This document shows, in pieces, positions 33,046-42,655 of a stretch of 64,000 bases of DNA; the first letter of the stretch is position 1; every line of letters starts with the position of its first letter. Under the pieces are notes generated by a model. It saw only the letters and a list, made by a program, of their open reading frames with translations, had not been told where the DNA came from and searched no databases. The stretch comes from an uncultured Alistipes sp. (GTDB taxonomy: Bacteria > Bacteroidota > Bacteroidia > Bacteroidales > Rikenellaceae): contig CAJTYA010000009.1 in assembly GCA_910583985.1 (NCBI GenBank), positions 1-64,000 of the forward strand, written 5' to 3'. Both the position numbers and the translations under genes were made by a program.

Positions 33046-35673
33046 TTATCCCAGCCGCGCGATGCGTTCGCGGATCGCCTTGATCTTGGCCTCCGCGTCG
33101 TTGCGCTTGGCGTGTTCGGTCTCGACCACCTTGGCCGGCGCGTTCTGTACGAAGCGCTCGTTCGAGAGCTTTTTGAGCACCGAAGCGAGGAAGCCTTCGA
33201 GGTATTCGAGCTCGGTCTTCAGCTTGGCGAGCTCCTCGGCCGGGTCGATCTTGTCGCCCAGCGGAACGAAATACTCGGTCGTCTTGACGATGAACGAAGC
33301 CGCGTCGGGCAGCTTGTCCGCCACGGTTTCGACTCCGCTCAGCCCGGCCATCTTTACCAGCATGGGATCGAATTCGGCATGATAGTGCTCGTCGGCGACG
33401 ACCTTCAGCGACAGCGCCTCCTTGTTCGGGAGGTTATGCTGTTTGCGGATGTTGCGGACGGCGGACACGGCCTCCTTGACCTGTTCGATCCGGTCGAGCA
33501 GGACGGCGTCGAACGGTTCGACTTCGGGCATCGGGCTGACCATGATGCTCTCGCCGTCCCGGCGGGGAGTCATGTGCTGCCAGATTTCCTCGGTAATGAA
33601 CGGCATGAACGGATGCAGAATCCGCAGCAGCTTGTCGAAGAACTCCCGCGTCGCGTCGAGCGTGGCCCGGTCGACGGGCTGTCCGTAAGCCGGCTTGACC
33701 ATTTCGAGGTACCAGCCGGAAAACTCGTCCCAGAAAAGCCGGTAGACGAGCATCAGCGCCTCGGAAATGCGGTAATTGGCGAAGTTTTCCTCGATCTGTC
33801 CGAGCGTGCGGTTCAGCAGGGCGCGGAACCACTCCACGGCGATGCGGTTGTTGTCGCTCTGGGCGAGCGAGTCGTCCGCCGGCCAGCCGTTCACGAGCCG
33901 GTAGGCGTTCCAAATCTTGTTGCCGAAATTGCGGCCCTGTTCGCAGAGCGAGTCGTCGAACAGCAGGTCGTTGCCGGCCGCCGAGCAGAGCAGCATAGCC
34001 AACCGTACGCCGTCGGCGCCGTACTGTTCCATCAAATCGAGCGGGTCGGGCGAATTGCCGAGCGACTTGCTCATCTTGCGGCGTTGCTTGTCGCGGACGA
34101 TACCGGTCAGATAGACGTTGCGGAACGGTTTTTCGCCCATGTATTCGTAACCGGCCACGATCATGCGGGCCACCCAGAAGAACAGGATATCGGGTCCGGT
34201 GACCAGATCGTTGGTCGGATAGTAGTATTCGATTTCGGGGTTGCCGGGACGGTCGATGCCGTCGAACACCGAGATCGGCCACAGCCACGACGAGAACCAC
34301 GTATCGAGCACGTCGGGGTCCTGCCGCAGGTCCTGCATGCCGAGCGACGGATCGCCGCTTTTGCTGCGGGCCAGTGCAAGGGCCTCTTCGGGCGTCTCGG
34401 CCACGACATACCCGCCCTTGGGCAGGTAGTAGGCCGGAATCTGCTGGCCCCACCACAACTGGCGCGAGATGCACCAGTCCTTGACGTTCTCCATCCAGTA
34501 GCGGTACGTGTTCTTGAACTTGGCGGGCACCAGCCGCACGACGTCGTCCATCACGGCCCGGAGCGCCGGCTGCGCCAGATCGGTCATGCGCAGGAACCAC
34601 TGCATCGACAGCTTGGGTTCGATGGCGACGTGCGTCCGTTCGGAATAGCCCACCTTGTTGGTATAGGCCTCGACCTTTTCGAGCAGACCCGCCTCGGCGA
34701 GGTCCTTCTCGATGCGGTCGCGCACCTCGAAGCGGTCCATGCCCGCATAGGCGCCGCCCGCCTCGTTCAGCGTGCCGTCGTCGTTGAAGATGTCGATCGT
34801 TTCGAGGTTGTATTTCTCGCCCAGCATGTAGTCGTTCACGTCGTGGGCCGGGGTCACCTTGAGCGCACCGGTTCCGAACTCGATGTCGACGTACTCGTCG
34901 CGGATGACCGGCACCGAACGGCCGGCCAGCGGCACGACGACGCGGGCATCCTGCGGCAGATCGGCATAGCGCGGGTCGTTCGGATTGACACACAGGGCCG
35001 TATCGCCGAGAATGGTTTCGGGCCGCGTCGTGGCCACCACGACAAAACGGTCCGTGCCCTCGATCCGGTAGCGCAGGTAGTAGAGCTTGCCCTGCGACTC
35101 GCGGTAGATCACCTCCTCGTCCGAGAGGGCGGTCTGCGCGGCGGGGTCCCAGTTGACCATGCGGACGCCCCGGTAAATCTTGCCTTTGTTGTACAGATCG
35201 ACGAACACCTTGATGACGCTGCGGCTCATTTCGGGGTCCATCGTGAACTTGGTCCGTTTCCAGTCGCACGAAGCGCCCAACTTGCGCAACTGACTGAGGA
35301 TGATGCCGCCGTGTTTTTCCTTCCATTCCCACGCATGGCGGAGGAACTCCTCGCGGGTCAGCGAATTTTTGTCGATGCCCTCGGCCTTGAGCTTCTGGAC
35401 CACCTTGGCCTCCGTGGCGATCGAAGCGTGGTCGGTACCCGGCACCCAGCAGGCGTTCTTGCCCTGCATGCGGGCCCGGCGGACGAGCACGTCCTGTATC
35501 GTTTCGTTGAGCATGTGCCCCATGTGCAGCATGCCGGTGACGTTGGGCGGCGGAATGACGATCGTATAGGGTTCCCGCTCGTCGGGCGTCGAATGAAAAA
35601 AGTCGTGACGCAGCCAGTAGTCGTACCATTTCGATTCGATCTCTCCGGGCGTGTATTTGGCTCCGATTTCCAT
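33046..35673 (-). CDS. valS: valine-tRNA ligase
   Basis: 875-residue class Ia synthetase charging tRNA-Val. The HIGH motif appears as HMGHM in PPNVTGMLHMGHMLNETI (near 41-58), the editing (CP1) domain spans about 160-340 with GTGALKVTPAHDVNDY, the zinc-region and catalytic core contain LDTWFSSWLWPISVF near 455, and the KMSKS motif is KMSKSLGNSPDP near 531. The anticodon-binding helical domain follows and the C-terminus is the ValRS coiled coil (KTELEYLEGFLASVLKKLSN ... NDAEAKIKAIRERIARL). Length is normal. The start gives MEIGAKYTPGEIESKWYDYW, family-typical. Confidence 0.98.
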   Translation of the reverse strand: MEIGAKYTPGEIESKWYDYWLRHDFFHSTPDEREPYTIVIPPPNVTGMLHMGHMLNETIQDVLVRRARMQGKNACWVPGTDHASIATEAKVVQKLKAEGIDKNSLTREEFLRHAWEWKEKHGGIILSQLRKLGASCDWKRTKFTMDPEMSRSVIKVFVDLYNKGKIYRGVRMVNWDPAAQTALSDEEVIYRESQGKLYYLRYRIEGTDRFVVVATTRPETILGDTALCVNPNDPRYADLPQDARVVVPLAGRSVPVIRDEYVDIEFGTGALKVTPAHDVNDYMLGEKYNLETIDIFNDDGTLNEAGGAYAGMDRFEVRDRIEKDLAEAGLLEKVEAYTNKVGYSERTHVAIEPKLSMQWFLRMTDLAQPALRAVMDDVVRLVPAKFKNTYRYWMENVKDWCISRQLWWGQQIPAYYLPKGGYVVAETPEEALALARSKSGDPSLGMQDLRQDPDVLDTWFSSWLWPISVFDGIDRPGNPEIEYYYPTNDLVTGPDILFFWVARMIVAGYEYMGEKPFRNVYLTGIVRDKQRRKMSKSLGNSPDPLDLMEQYGADGVRLAMLLCSAAGNDLLFDDSLCEQGRNFGNKIWNAYRLVNGWPADDSLAQSDNNRIAVEWFRALLNRTLGQIEENFANYRISEALMLVYRLFWDEFSGWYLEMVKPAYGQPVDRATLDATREFFDKLLRILHPFMPFITEEIWQHMTPRRDGESIMVSPMPEVEPFDAVLLDRIEQVKEAVSAVRNIRKQHNLPNKEALSLKVVADEHYHAEFDPMLVKMAGLSGVETVADKLPDAASFIVKTTEYFVPLGDKIDPAEELAKLKTELEYLEGFLASVLKKLSNERFVQNAPAKVVETEHAKRNDAEAKIKAIRERIARLG

Positions 35674-35702
35674 AGATTCTCCGAATTTTAGCGTTTATCC
35701 CG

Positions 35703-35710
35703 CAAAAGTA
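35703..35710 (-). promoter_or_regulatory. -7 box of valS
   Basis: TACTTTTG on the minus strand 30 bases before the valS start. No TTG at the usual distance. The 376-bp spacer up to lon holds otherwise only GC-rich sequence. Confidence 0.5.
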
Positions 35711-36020
35711 ATAATTTCCGCCGACATTCTGCGGAACATCCGTTCCGCGACGCATTTCCCGTCCCGCCGGGAAACGGAGAAAAGCGCACGAGAAGCCGCC
35801 CCGAAGCATCGGAAAAGAACGGTTGCGGCAGGAATTTTGCCGAAGAACGGAATGCCTTCCGGCCGGTTCGGCCCCACCCGCCGGCGCATCGCCCGCCGGA
35901 ACGGCCGCATCGCGGCAATATCGTGACACGAAAAGACGTTTTCATAGGACGGAAGAGGGGAAATGCCCCCTCAGGGCCCGGAGCGGGCGGCCTTGATTTC
36001 CATATTCATAAGGATTGTAT

Positions 36021-36028
36021 TATATTTG
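36021..36028 (+). promoter_or_regulatory. -7 box of lon
   Basis: TATATTTG on the plus strand, 21 bases before the lon start, in a short AT-rich stretch; a TTG lies 25 bases upstream (35993-35995), longer than the usual spacer. Confidence 0.5.
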
Positions 36029-36049
36029 CGGATTGAACGCTTGTAGAGA

Positions 36050-38479
36050 ATGAGTAAAAAATATAATAAGAAAGAAGAAGAGTTTTCGGGCATATCAGAT
36101 ATGCTCGAAGGCAAACACCACGTCATCCCGATCATGTCCGGAGACGACGAGGATGCGGCCGAAAAGGTGGAGATTCCGCCCATCCTGCCCATCCTCACGC
36201 TGCGCAGCTCGGTGCTGTTCCCCGGTTCGATCACCCCGATCACCGTGGGTCGCGAAAAGTCGATGAAGCTCGTGCGCGAAGTCGAGAACGCGGGAAGCAT
36301 GCTGGGCGCCGTGTTGCAGAAGGAACCCGAAGTGGAACAGCCCGGTCCGGGCGACCTGTACCGCATCGGCACGGCGGCACGGATTCTCAAAGTGCTCGAA
36401 ATGCCCAACGGCAACCTGACGGTCATCCTGCACGGGCTCGAAAAGATCGAGGTCACCGACTTCGTCGTTTCGGAACCCTATTTCAAGGCATCGGTCTCGG
36501 CGCTCAAGGATTCGACGCCCGATCAGGGCAACATCGAGTTCGAGGCACTGGTCGAATCGATCAAGGACGTGGCGCTGAACATCATCAACATATCGCCGCA
36601 GATGCCCAAGGAGGCTTCGTTCGCCATCAAGAACATCGACAACAAACGGGGCATCATCAACTTCATCTGCTCGAACCTCGACCTGCCCGACAGCGACCGG
36701 CAGCGGTTGCTCGAAGCGCCGGGCCTGCTGGCCCGCGCCCGCCGGCTGCTCGAAATCCTCGTGCGCGAGCAACAGCTGGCCGAGCTCAAGAACGACATCC
36801 AGAGCAAGGTCAAGCAGGACATCGACCAGCAGCAGCGGGAATATTTCCTCCAGCAGCAGATCCGCACGATTCAGGACGAGTTGGGGGGCGATCCGGCCGA
36901 CCGCGACATCGACGAGCTGCACGCACGGGCCGAGAAGAAGAAATGGAAGCCCGAAATCCGCGAACTGTTCTTCAAGGAGCTCTCGAAGCTCGAACGGATG
37001 AACCCGGCCGTGGCCGAATATTCGGTGCAGCTCAACTACCTGCAACTGATGCTCGACCTGCCGTGGGAAACCTGCACGAAGGACAACCTCGACCTCAAAC
37101 ACGCCAAGAAGCGGCTCGACAACGACCACTTCGGGTTGGACGAGGTCAAGGACCGCATACTGGAACATCTGGCCGTGCTGAAGCTCAAAGGCGATCTCAA
37201 GTCGCCCATCCTGTGCCTGTACGGCCCTCCGGGCGTCGGCAAGACCTCGTTGGGCAAGTCGGTGGCCGGAGCGCTCAAACGCAAGTTCGGCCGCATCGCA
37301 CTGGGCGGACTGCACGACGAGGCCGAAATCCGCGGCCACCGCAAAACCTACATCGGCGCCATGCCGGGCCGGATCATCCAGACCGTCAAGCGGGCCGGAT
37401 CGTCCAACCCGGTCATCATCCTCGACGAGATCGACAAGGTGACGGTCAGCAACCACGGCGACCCCTCCTCGGCCCTGCTCGAAGTGCTCGACCCGGAACA
37501 GAACACGACGTTCCACGACAACTACCTCGACGCCGAATACGACCTCTCGAAGGTGCTGTTCATCGCCACGGCCAACAACATCGCCAACATCAATCCCGCG
37601 CTCAGGGACCGCATGGAGATGATCAACATCCCCGGCTACATCCTCGAAGACAAGGTGCAGATCGCCCGCAAGCATCTGCTTCCCAAGCAGCTCGAAGCGC
37701 ACGGCGTCTCGGCCAAACAGCTGAAGATCGCCCCGAAGACGATCGAAAAGATCATCGCCGAATACACCCGCGAATCGGGCGTGCGCTCGCTCGACAAGCA
37801 CATCGCCAAGATCGTCCGCACACGCGCCAAGAACATCGGGTTCGAAGAGGAGTTCCAGCCCGAAATCACGGCCGAAGACGTCGAAAAGATCCTCGGCGTG
37901 CCGCGCTTCCTGAACGAAGCCTACGAGGTGGCCGGCATGGTGGGCGTCGTGACGGGACTGGCATGGACCGAAGTGGGCGGCGACATCCTCTACATCGAGT
38001 CGATCCTCACGCCGGGCAAAGGCGCCCTGACGATGACGGGCAACCTGGGCGACGTGATGAAAGAGTCGGCCACCATCGCGCTCGAATGGGTCAAGGCCCA
38101 CAGCGAAGAGCTGGGCATCGCACGCGAAAAGTTCGAGAAGTACGACATCAACATCCACGTGCCTGAAGGCGCCATCCCCAAGGACGGACCCAGCGCGGGC
38201 ATCACGATGGTCACGTCGCTCGTCTCGACGTTCACGGGACGTCCCGTCCGCGAACGGATCGCCATGACGGGCGAGACCACGCTCCGGGGCCGCGTCATGC
38301 CCGTGGGTGGCATCAAGGAAAAGATTCTGGCCGCCAAACGCGCCGGCATCCGCGAGATCATCCTCAGCGAAGACAACCGCAAGGACATCGCCGAGATCAA
38401 GCCCGAATACCTCGAAGGCCTTTCGTTCAGCTACGTCCGCACGAACGACGACGTACTGAGGCTGGCCATGGACCGATAG
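36050..38479 (+). CDS. lon: ATP-dependent protease Lon
   Basis: 809-residue cytoplasmic AAA+ serine protease that degrades misfolded and regulatory proteins. The N-terminal LON substrate domain covers about 40-245 (PILPILTLRSSVLFPGSITP), followed by the coiled coil, the AAA+ module with Walker A GPPGVGKTS near 392 and Walker B VIILDEIDKV near 460, and the protease domain with the Ser-Lys dyad S715 (PKDGPSAGI) and K756 (GGIKEKIL). Length and order are normal for LonA. It has its own promoter and is followed by a terminator, so it is monocistronic. Confidence 0.98.
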   Translation: MSKKYNKKEEEFSGISDMLEGKHHVIPIMSGDDEDAAEKVEIPPILPILTLRSSVLFPGSITPITVGREKSMKLVREVENAGSMLGAVLQKEPEVEQPGPGDLYRIGTAARILKVLEMPNGNLTVILHGLEKIEVTDFVVSEPYFKASVSALKDSTPDQGNIEFEALVESIKDVALNIINISPQMPKEASFAIKNIDNKRGIINFICSNLDLPDSDRQRLLEAPGLLARARRLLEILVREQQLAELKNDIQSKVKQDIDQQQREYFLQQQIRTIQDELGGDPADRDIDELHARAEKKKWKPEIRELFFKELSKLERMNPAVAEYSVQLNYLQLMLDLPWETCTKDNLDLKHAKKRLDNDHFGLDEVKDRILEHLAVLKLKGDLKSPILCLYGPPGVGKTSLGKSVAGALKRKFGRIALGGLHDEAEIRGHRKTYIGAMPGRIIQTVKRAGSSNPVIILDEIDKVTVSNHGDPSSALLEVLDPEQNTTFHDNYLDAEYDLSKVLFIATANNIANINPALRDRMEMINIPGYILEDKVQIARKHLLPKQLEAHGVSAKQLKIAPKTIEKIIAEYTRESGVRSLDKHIAKIVRTRAKNIGFEEEFQPEITAEDVEKILGVPRFLNEAYEVAGMVGVVTGLAWTEVGGDILYIESILTPGKGALTMTGNLGDVMKESATIALEWVKAHSEELGIAREKFEKYDINIHVPEGAIPKDGPSAGITMVTSLVSTFTGRPVRERIAMTGETTLRGRVMPVGGIKEKILAAKRAGIREIILSEDNRKDIAEIKPEYLEGLSFSYVRTNDDVLRLAMDR

Positions 38480-38504
38480 GCCGGAGAATCCGGCAGCGAA
38501 CGAA

Positions 38505-38545
38505 AAAAGGCATGGCACGCGACGGCGCGCGCCGTGCCTTTTCAT
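38505..38545 (+). terminator. terminator after lon
   Basis: A 12-bp stem (38505-38516 with 38531-38542, one G-T pair) with a 14-base loop and TTTTC at the end. Confidence 0.75.
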
Positions 38546-38577
38546 AAAAACACCGTAAAACCATAACCCGAACGAAA

Positions 38578-39750
38578 ATGAAAGTTGTCGTAGGCCTCTC
38601 CGGAGGCGTCGATTCGAGCGTGGCGGCCTACCTGCTCAAGCAGCAGGGACACGAAGTGATCGGCCTGTTCATGCGCAACTGGAAAGATACGACCGGCACG
38701 CTGGAGGGCGACTGTCCGTGGTACGACGACCACATGTTCGCCGAACTGGTGGCCAAACGGCTCGACATCCCTTTCCACATGGTCGACCTGAGCGAACAGT
38801 ACCGCGAAAGAGTCGTGGACTACATGTTCGCCGAGTACGGCCGCGGCCGCACGCCCAACCCGGACGTGCTGTGCAACCGGGAGATCAAATTCGACGCCTT
38901 CCTGAAAACGGCGCTCGATCTGGGTGCCGACTGCGTGGCCACGGGCCACTACTGCCGCCGCGACGACCTCGTCACGGACGGCGGGACCGTCCACCGGCTG
39001 CTCGCCGGCAGCGATCCCAACAAGGACCAGAGCTATTTCCTCTGCCAGCTTACGCAGCAGCAGCTCTCGCGGGCGCTGTTCCCCATCGGACACCTGCTCA
39101 AACCCGAAGTCCGGCGCATCGCCGCCGAGCAGCATTTAGCCACGGCCGAGCGCAAGGATTCGCAGGGCATCTGCTTCGTCGGCAAGGTCGATCTGCCCGT
39201 CTTCCTGCAACAACAACTGGCGGCCCGCGACGGCGACATCGTCGAGATTCCCGCCGCATGGCCTGGCTACCGCGAACGAGCGACGGACGACACGCCCGAA
39301 GCGCTCTCGGCCCCTTACCTCTACGCCGAATCGGACGGCACGAAAGCCGGACGACACCGCGGCGCGCACTTCTTCACCATCGGCCAGCGCAAGGGCCTCA
39401 ACGTAGGCGGACGGCCGGAACCGCTGTTCGTCATCGCCTCCGACGTGGAACGCAACATCCTCTACGTCGGACAGGGGCAGCATCACCCCGGTCTTTACCG
39501 CAAGGCGCTGCACATCCGTCCCGAAGAGATGCACTGGATCCGGCCCGACCGCCGGTTGCCCGTCGGAACGAGCGCCCGGTTCAGCATGCGCATCCGCTAC
39601 CGCCAGCCGTTGCAGGGCGGCATGCTGCACGTGACACCGCAGGGCGGCTACATCGTTTTCGACGAGCCCCAGCGCGGCGTGACGGCCGGACAGTTCGCCG
39701 CATGGTACGACGGCGAGGAACTGATCGGTTCGGGCGTCATCGACCGCTGA
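38578..39750 (+). CDS. mnmA: tRNA-specific 2-thiouridylase MnmA
   Basis: 390-residue enzyme that installs the 2-thio group on wobble U34 of tRNA-Lys, -Glu and -Gln using ATP and a persulfide. The PP-loop GLSGGVDSSVAAYLL is at residues 6-20; the two catalytic cysteines are C99 in CNREIKFD and C199 in GICFVGK. The C-terminal beta-barrel (FTIGQRKGLNVGG, then LYVGQGQHHPGLY) is complete. It starts 36 bp after the lon terminator; a promoter of its own was not identified. Confidence 0.97.
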   Translation: MKVVVGLSGGVDSSVAAYLLKQQGHEVIGLFMRNWKDTTGTLEGDCPWYDDHMFAELVAKRLDIPFHMVDLSEQYRERVVDYMFAEYGRGRTPNPDVLCNREIKFDAFLKTALDLGADCVATGHYCRRDDLVTDGGTVHRLLAGSDPNKDQSYFLCQLTQQQLSRALFPIGHLLKPEVRRIAAEQHLATAERKDSQGICFVGKVDLPVFLQQQLAARDGDIVEIPAAWPGYRERATDDTPEALSAPYLYAESDGTKAGRHRGAHFFTIGQRKGLNVGGRPEPLFVIASDVERNILYVGQGQHHPGLYRKALHIRPEEMHWIRPDRRLPVGTSARFSMRIRYRQPLQGGMLHVTPQGGYIVFDEPQRGVTAGQFAAWYDGEELIGSGVIDR

Positions 39751-40537
39751 CATCCGGAAAAGGATCGTACCTGTGCGGAAACAGGACATTCGAAAGTGCT
39801 GCTCGTCACGACTCCGAACCTTTTAAAACGAATACGTCGATCAGAGCTATTCGTTACCGGGGAACAAGATGCAGGAAACAGGGAACCGAACCGCAAAAAG
39901 CAACGTTCGAAAAAAGGCACGGCAACGCAACTCTTTCCGAACGATGCCTTTTTCACGCGGCATAACCGCTGCCCCACCTCCGGCACAATACTTATAAGCG
40001 CTGTTCCTTTGTGATTTATACATCATTGCAACCTTTTTTTAAGAACACTCCGGGACCGTCCGCCATCCCATCGCCGACCGCCGAAACGGTCGGCGTTTCT
40101 TTTGCCGTTACCCGTTCCCGCGAAACCCTCCGGACGACAATACCGGCCCTGTACCTTGCTCGCTCGGCACGAACCATGAATCCGCCCCGTAAAACACCCC
40201 CCTTCCCTTTTCACGACTTTCCGAGCGGGCGGTTTTCCGCCCGCCGATCCCCGCACCCGTCACCGGACACTCCGACACGCGCCCGTCTCCGGGAGCGAAT
40301 CGCCCGCCAGCCCTTTTCCGCAACGGGAACCGTCCCGTGCACGGGAGGACCGCCGCCCGATGCCGCCCGGCGTCTCCGCAGACAGACCCGGACCGTCGCC
40401 CTCCCGAAACGTAAAGCTCCGGGACCGGGCGGGTCCGGAGACTCCATTACGGACACCGGCAGCCAAGGAAAAACCTGAAAAACAACTGTTCATATCGGCG
40501 CATCGCGGCGAAAGTCCCCGCCGCAACGCATTCCGGC
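39751..40537. other. gene-free gap after mnmA
   Basis: About 790 bases. A 9-bp stem (AAAAAGGCA near 39914 with TGCCTTTTT near 39945) may be the mnmA terminator. The rest up to the DUF975 promoter is GC-rich and has no credible gene, apart from the isolated terminator at 40072-40103. Confidence 0.5.
40072..40103 (+). terminator. isolated terminator hairpin
   Basis: CGCCGACCG (40072-40080) pairs with CGGTCGGCG (40087-40095), followed by TTTCTTTT. No gene ends nearby; an AT-rich stretch with a weak -7 (TTCCTTTG near 40005) lies upstream, so a small RNA is conceivable. Confidence 0.6.
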
Positions 40538-40569
40538 TTTGCAGATGGCGAAATTAAACTGTATTTTAG
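40538..40569 (+). promoter_or_regulatory. promoter of DUF975 gene
   Basis: TTTG at 40538-40541, 20-base spacer and TATTTTAG at 40562-40569 (one mismatch to TAnnTTTG), 30 bases before the start codon. Confidence 0.6.
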
Positions 40570-40598
40570 CGATCCGAAACCAAATTCAAATTCGCATC

Positions 40599-41210
40599 AT
40601 GGAAAATTTCAGACCCAAAGTCTTTAAGGAACAGGCCCTCGCGGCCCTGCAAGGCAATTGGAAACAGGCAGCCATCGCCGGACTGGTGTTTCTTCTGATT
40701 TACGGCGCAACGGCCGGACTGAGCCAGCTCATCCCCGTCGTTCCCGTCCTGTTCGTCGGAGTATTCTTCGCGGCAGGTATTCTCTTCGTGTTCTGGGACC
40801 TGCTCAAGGAGGGCAAGGTGGACCTCGACAAACTGTTCGAGCCTTTCCGCGACTACCTCCGCTATCTGGTCGGCTTCCTGCTCCAGAACGTCTACACCGT
40901 TCTGTGGACACTGTTGCTCGTCGTGCCGGGCATCATCAAAAGCATCTCTTACGCCATGATGTCCTTCATCATGCGCGAGAATCCGGACATGACCGGCGAA
41001 CAGGCCATCTGCCGGAGCATGAAGATGATGGAAGGCCACAAAATGGATTACTTCCTGCTGAACCTGAGCTTCATCGGATGGGCTCTTCTGGCCATCCTCA
41101 CGCTGGGTATCGGTCTCATCTGGCTGTACCCCTACATGTATACGTCCTACGCCGCTTTCTACGAAGAAGTCAAGAAGGACTACGAAACCAAAAACGCCGC
41201 TGCGGCCTAA
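40599..41210 (+). CDS. DUF975 family integral membrane protein
   Basis: 203-residue membrane protein. After an amphipathic N-terminus (KVFKEQALAALQGNWKQA, the DUF975 opening) come about five hydrophobic segments: near 24-42 (AAIAGLVFLLIYGATAGL), 45-65, 90-125 (YLVGFLLQNVYTVLWTLLLVVPGIIKSISYAM) and 155-180 (LSFIGWALLAILTLGIGLIWLYP). YAMMSFIMRENPDMTGEQAI and MKMMEGHKMDYF are the conserved DUF975 loops. The function of the family is unknown. The start at 40599 (MENFRPKVF) follows a promoter; an upstream ATG at 40539 overlaps that promoter. Confidence 0.9.
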   Translation: MENFRPKVFKEQALAALQGNWKQAAIAGLVFLLIYGATAGLSQLIPVVPVLFVGVFFAAGILFVFWDLLKEGKVDLDKLFEPFRDYLRYLVGFLLQNVYTVLWTLLLVVPGIIKSISYAMMSFIMRENPDMTGEQAICRSMKMMEGHKMDYFLLNLSFIGWALLAILTLGIGLIWLYPYMYTSYAAFYEEVKKDYETKNAAAA

Positions 41211-41265
41211 CCGGCTCACCCGACGAAAATTTCCGAAGGACCGCCCTCCGGTCCGCATTGAACGC

Positions 41266-41312
41266 TTCCGCCCCGTCGCCATCCATCGCGACGGGGCGGA
41301 ATTTCGTTTCGG
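41266..41312 (+). terminator. terminator after DUF975 gene
   Basis: Perfect 14-bp stem (41266-41279 with 41288-41301), 8-base loop, then TTTCGTTTCG. Confidence 0.8.
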
Positions 41313-41615
41313 GCGACCGCCCGTCGCGTCGCGACGACACGACACCCATGTCCCCCGAACGCAGAGCGCGCGGCGGCACGTTCCGAAAAGCCCGTCTGTC
41401 ATCCGATGCGTCGAAACCGGCGGATGTTCACCGATCTACGGAACGAAATGCTCCTTGCGGCGCGACCGTCGAAAAGCGTATGCCGCCCGGCCCTCTCGTC
41501 CGACGCCCGCCGGTCGGGGATAGCGTCCGCCGACATCTTTCCCGACCGGAACGGACTTCCGTCCCCGGCGCACGCAGCAGAATCCGGACCGCCCGAATGC
41601 CCCTTCGAACGGGGC
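41313..41615. other. gene-free gap before BlaI promoter
   Basis: About 300 GC-rich bases without a recognisable gene or signal. Confidence 0.4.
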
Positions 41616-41647
41616 TTCGGGAATATCGAAAATAAACTGTATATTTG
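41616..41647 (+). promoter_or_regulatory. promoter of BlaI-type gene
   Basis: TTCG at 41616-41619, 20-base spacer and TATATTTG at 41640-41647. Confidence 0.65.
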
Positions 41648-41674
41648 CGTTTTCGATCCGTTTATCGCGATCGA

Positions 41675-41738
41675 CTTCCGGCCGTGCGATGCACGGAAAC
41701 GATTGGCCGGCCGGAAGCGGGGCTCTTGCGCGTGCCCC
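41675..41738 (+). other. structured leader of BlaI-type gene
   Basis: Three nested or adjacent hairpins in the 118-base leader: CTTCCGGCC (41675-41683) pairs with GGCCGGAAG (41709-41717); inside it GTGC (41684-41687) pairs with GCAC (41691-41694); then GGGGC (41719-41723) pairs with GCCCC (41734-41738). No T-run follows until TATTTTTCGC near 41751. It could be a post-transcriptional control element. Confidence 0.5.
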
Positions 41739-41765
41739 CTGTAACACCCATATTTTTCGCTGGAA

Positions 41766-42176
41766 ATGAAACGCTTGAAAGTCGCCACGGGCCCGTCGAG
41801 GGAACTGACCCGTGCGGAATTGGAGATCATGCAAATCCTGTGGCGCAAAGAAACCGCGCTCGTCGCCGAAATCATTTCGGAGATGGCCGAACCCAAACCC
41901 GCCTACAATACGGTTTCCACCGTCTTCCGCGTATTAGAGAAAAAAGGAGTCGTCGCCCACAAAACCTGCGGCAAAAGCCATCGCTACTACCCGCTGTTCG
42001 ACAAACGGACCTACACCCGGCACGTGATGCACGGCGTCCTCTCCAACTTTTTCGACGGATCTTTCCCCTGCATGGTCTCGTTCCTCTGCGAACAGGACAA
42101 CCTCGCCCTGCAGGAAATGGAAGCGGCCGGCCAGATCATCCGGCAAAGGGTCCGCACGAAGAAAAAGCCGCTCTGA
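41766..42176 (+). CDS. BlaI/MecI/CopY family transcriptional repressor
   Basis: 136-residue winged-helix repressor. LTRAELEIMQILWRKETALVAEII (residues 14-37) and PAYNTVSTVFRVLEKKGVVAHK are the DNA-binding core; the C-terminal part is the dimerisation helix (YTRHVMHGVLSNFFDGS). The family controls beta-lactamase and copper-transport genes and is inactivated by a BlaR1/MecR1-type M56 metallopeptidase. No M56 partner, beta-lactamase or copper gene lies next to it, so its trigger and targets are elsewhere or different. A stretch FPCMVSFLC near 98-106 has two cysteines that could be relevant to metal sensing (inference). Confidence 0.93.
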   Translation: MKRLKVATGPSRELTRAELEIMQILWRKETALVAEIISEMAEPKPAYNTVSTVFRVLEKKGVVAHKTCGKSHRYYPLFDKRTYTRHVMHGVLSNFFDGSFPCMVSFLCEQDNLALQEMEAAGQIIRQRVRTKKKPL

Positions 42177-42199
42177 CGAGCGGCCTGCCTGCCGTCTTA

Positions 42200-42244
42200 C
42201 CGCCCCCGCTGTCCGTCGCCGGACGGCAGGGGCGGACTTTTTCC
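42200..42244 (+). terminator. terminator after BlaI-type gene
   Basis: A 16-base arm (42200-42215) pairs with 42220-42235 with two mismatches, followed by ACTTTTT. Confidence 0.75.
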
Positions 42245-42655
42245 CGTACACGACAACGCCCCCTTCGCATATCGTTGTATTCCCCGGCGTCGGGGACCGG
42301 CCGGCATATTCTGCCCCGCAGGCCCGTCGTCCGGCGGCGCCTCCTGCCCAAAGGCGGAACGGTCCCCGCGAACATGCTCCGGACAGACCGAAGCCGATCT
42401 TTCCCCTGTTTCGGGCACGGAGCGGGTCGGAAGGCTCCGGGGATGCGGACATATTCCGCCTCGTCGGTTCCGTGCGCACAGGGAGAGCCTTCTATACAAG
42501 GAAGTTCGACTGCGGGACCGTGAGCCCGGTCTGCCCGGCCACATCGGCCGCCGCCTGCCCGCCGCACCGTTCCCGACGGCCCCGAAAAGAAAGCACACCG
42601 AAAGAAACGCCGCGGCTTTTCCGCTCCTTCCGAAGCGGACCGCACGCCTTTCGCG
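42245..42655. other. gene-free gap
   Basis: About 410 GC-rich bases between the terminator and the end of the ClC gene; nothing recognised. Confidence 0.4.

Noticed and set aside
33034..35929. Very long open frames opposite and beside valS (over 800 codons each)
   Set aside because: They are antisense or shifted readings of valS produced by GC-rich codons; they have His/Arg/Asp-rich composition and no motifs, whereas valS has all synthetase motifs.
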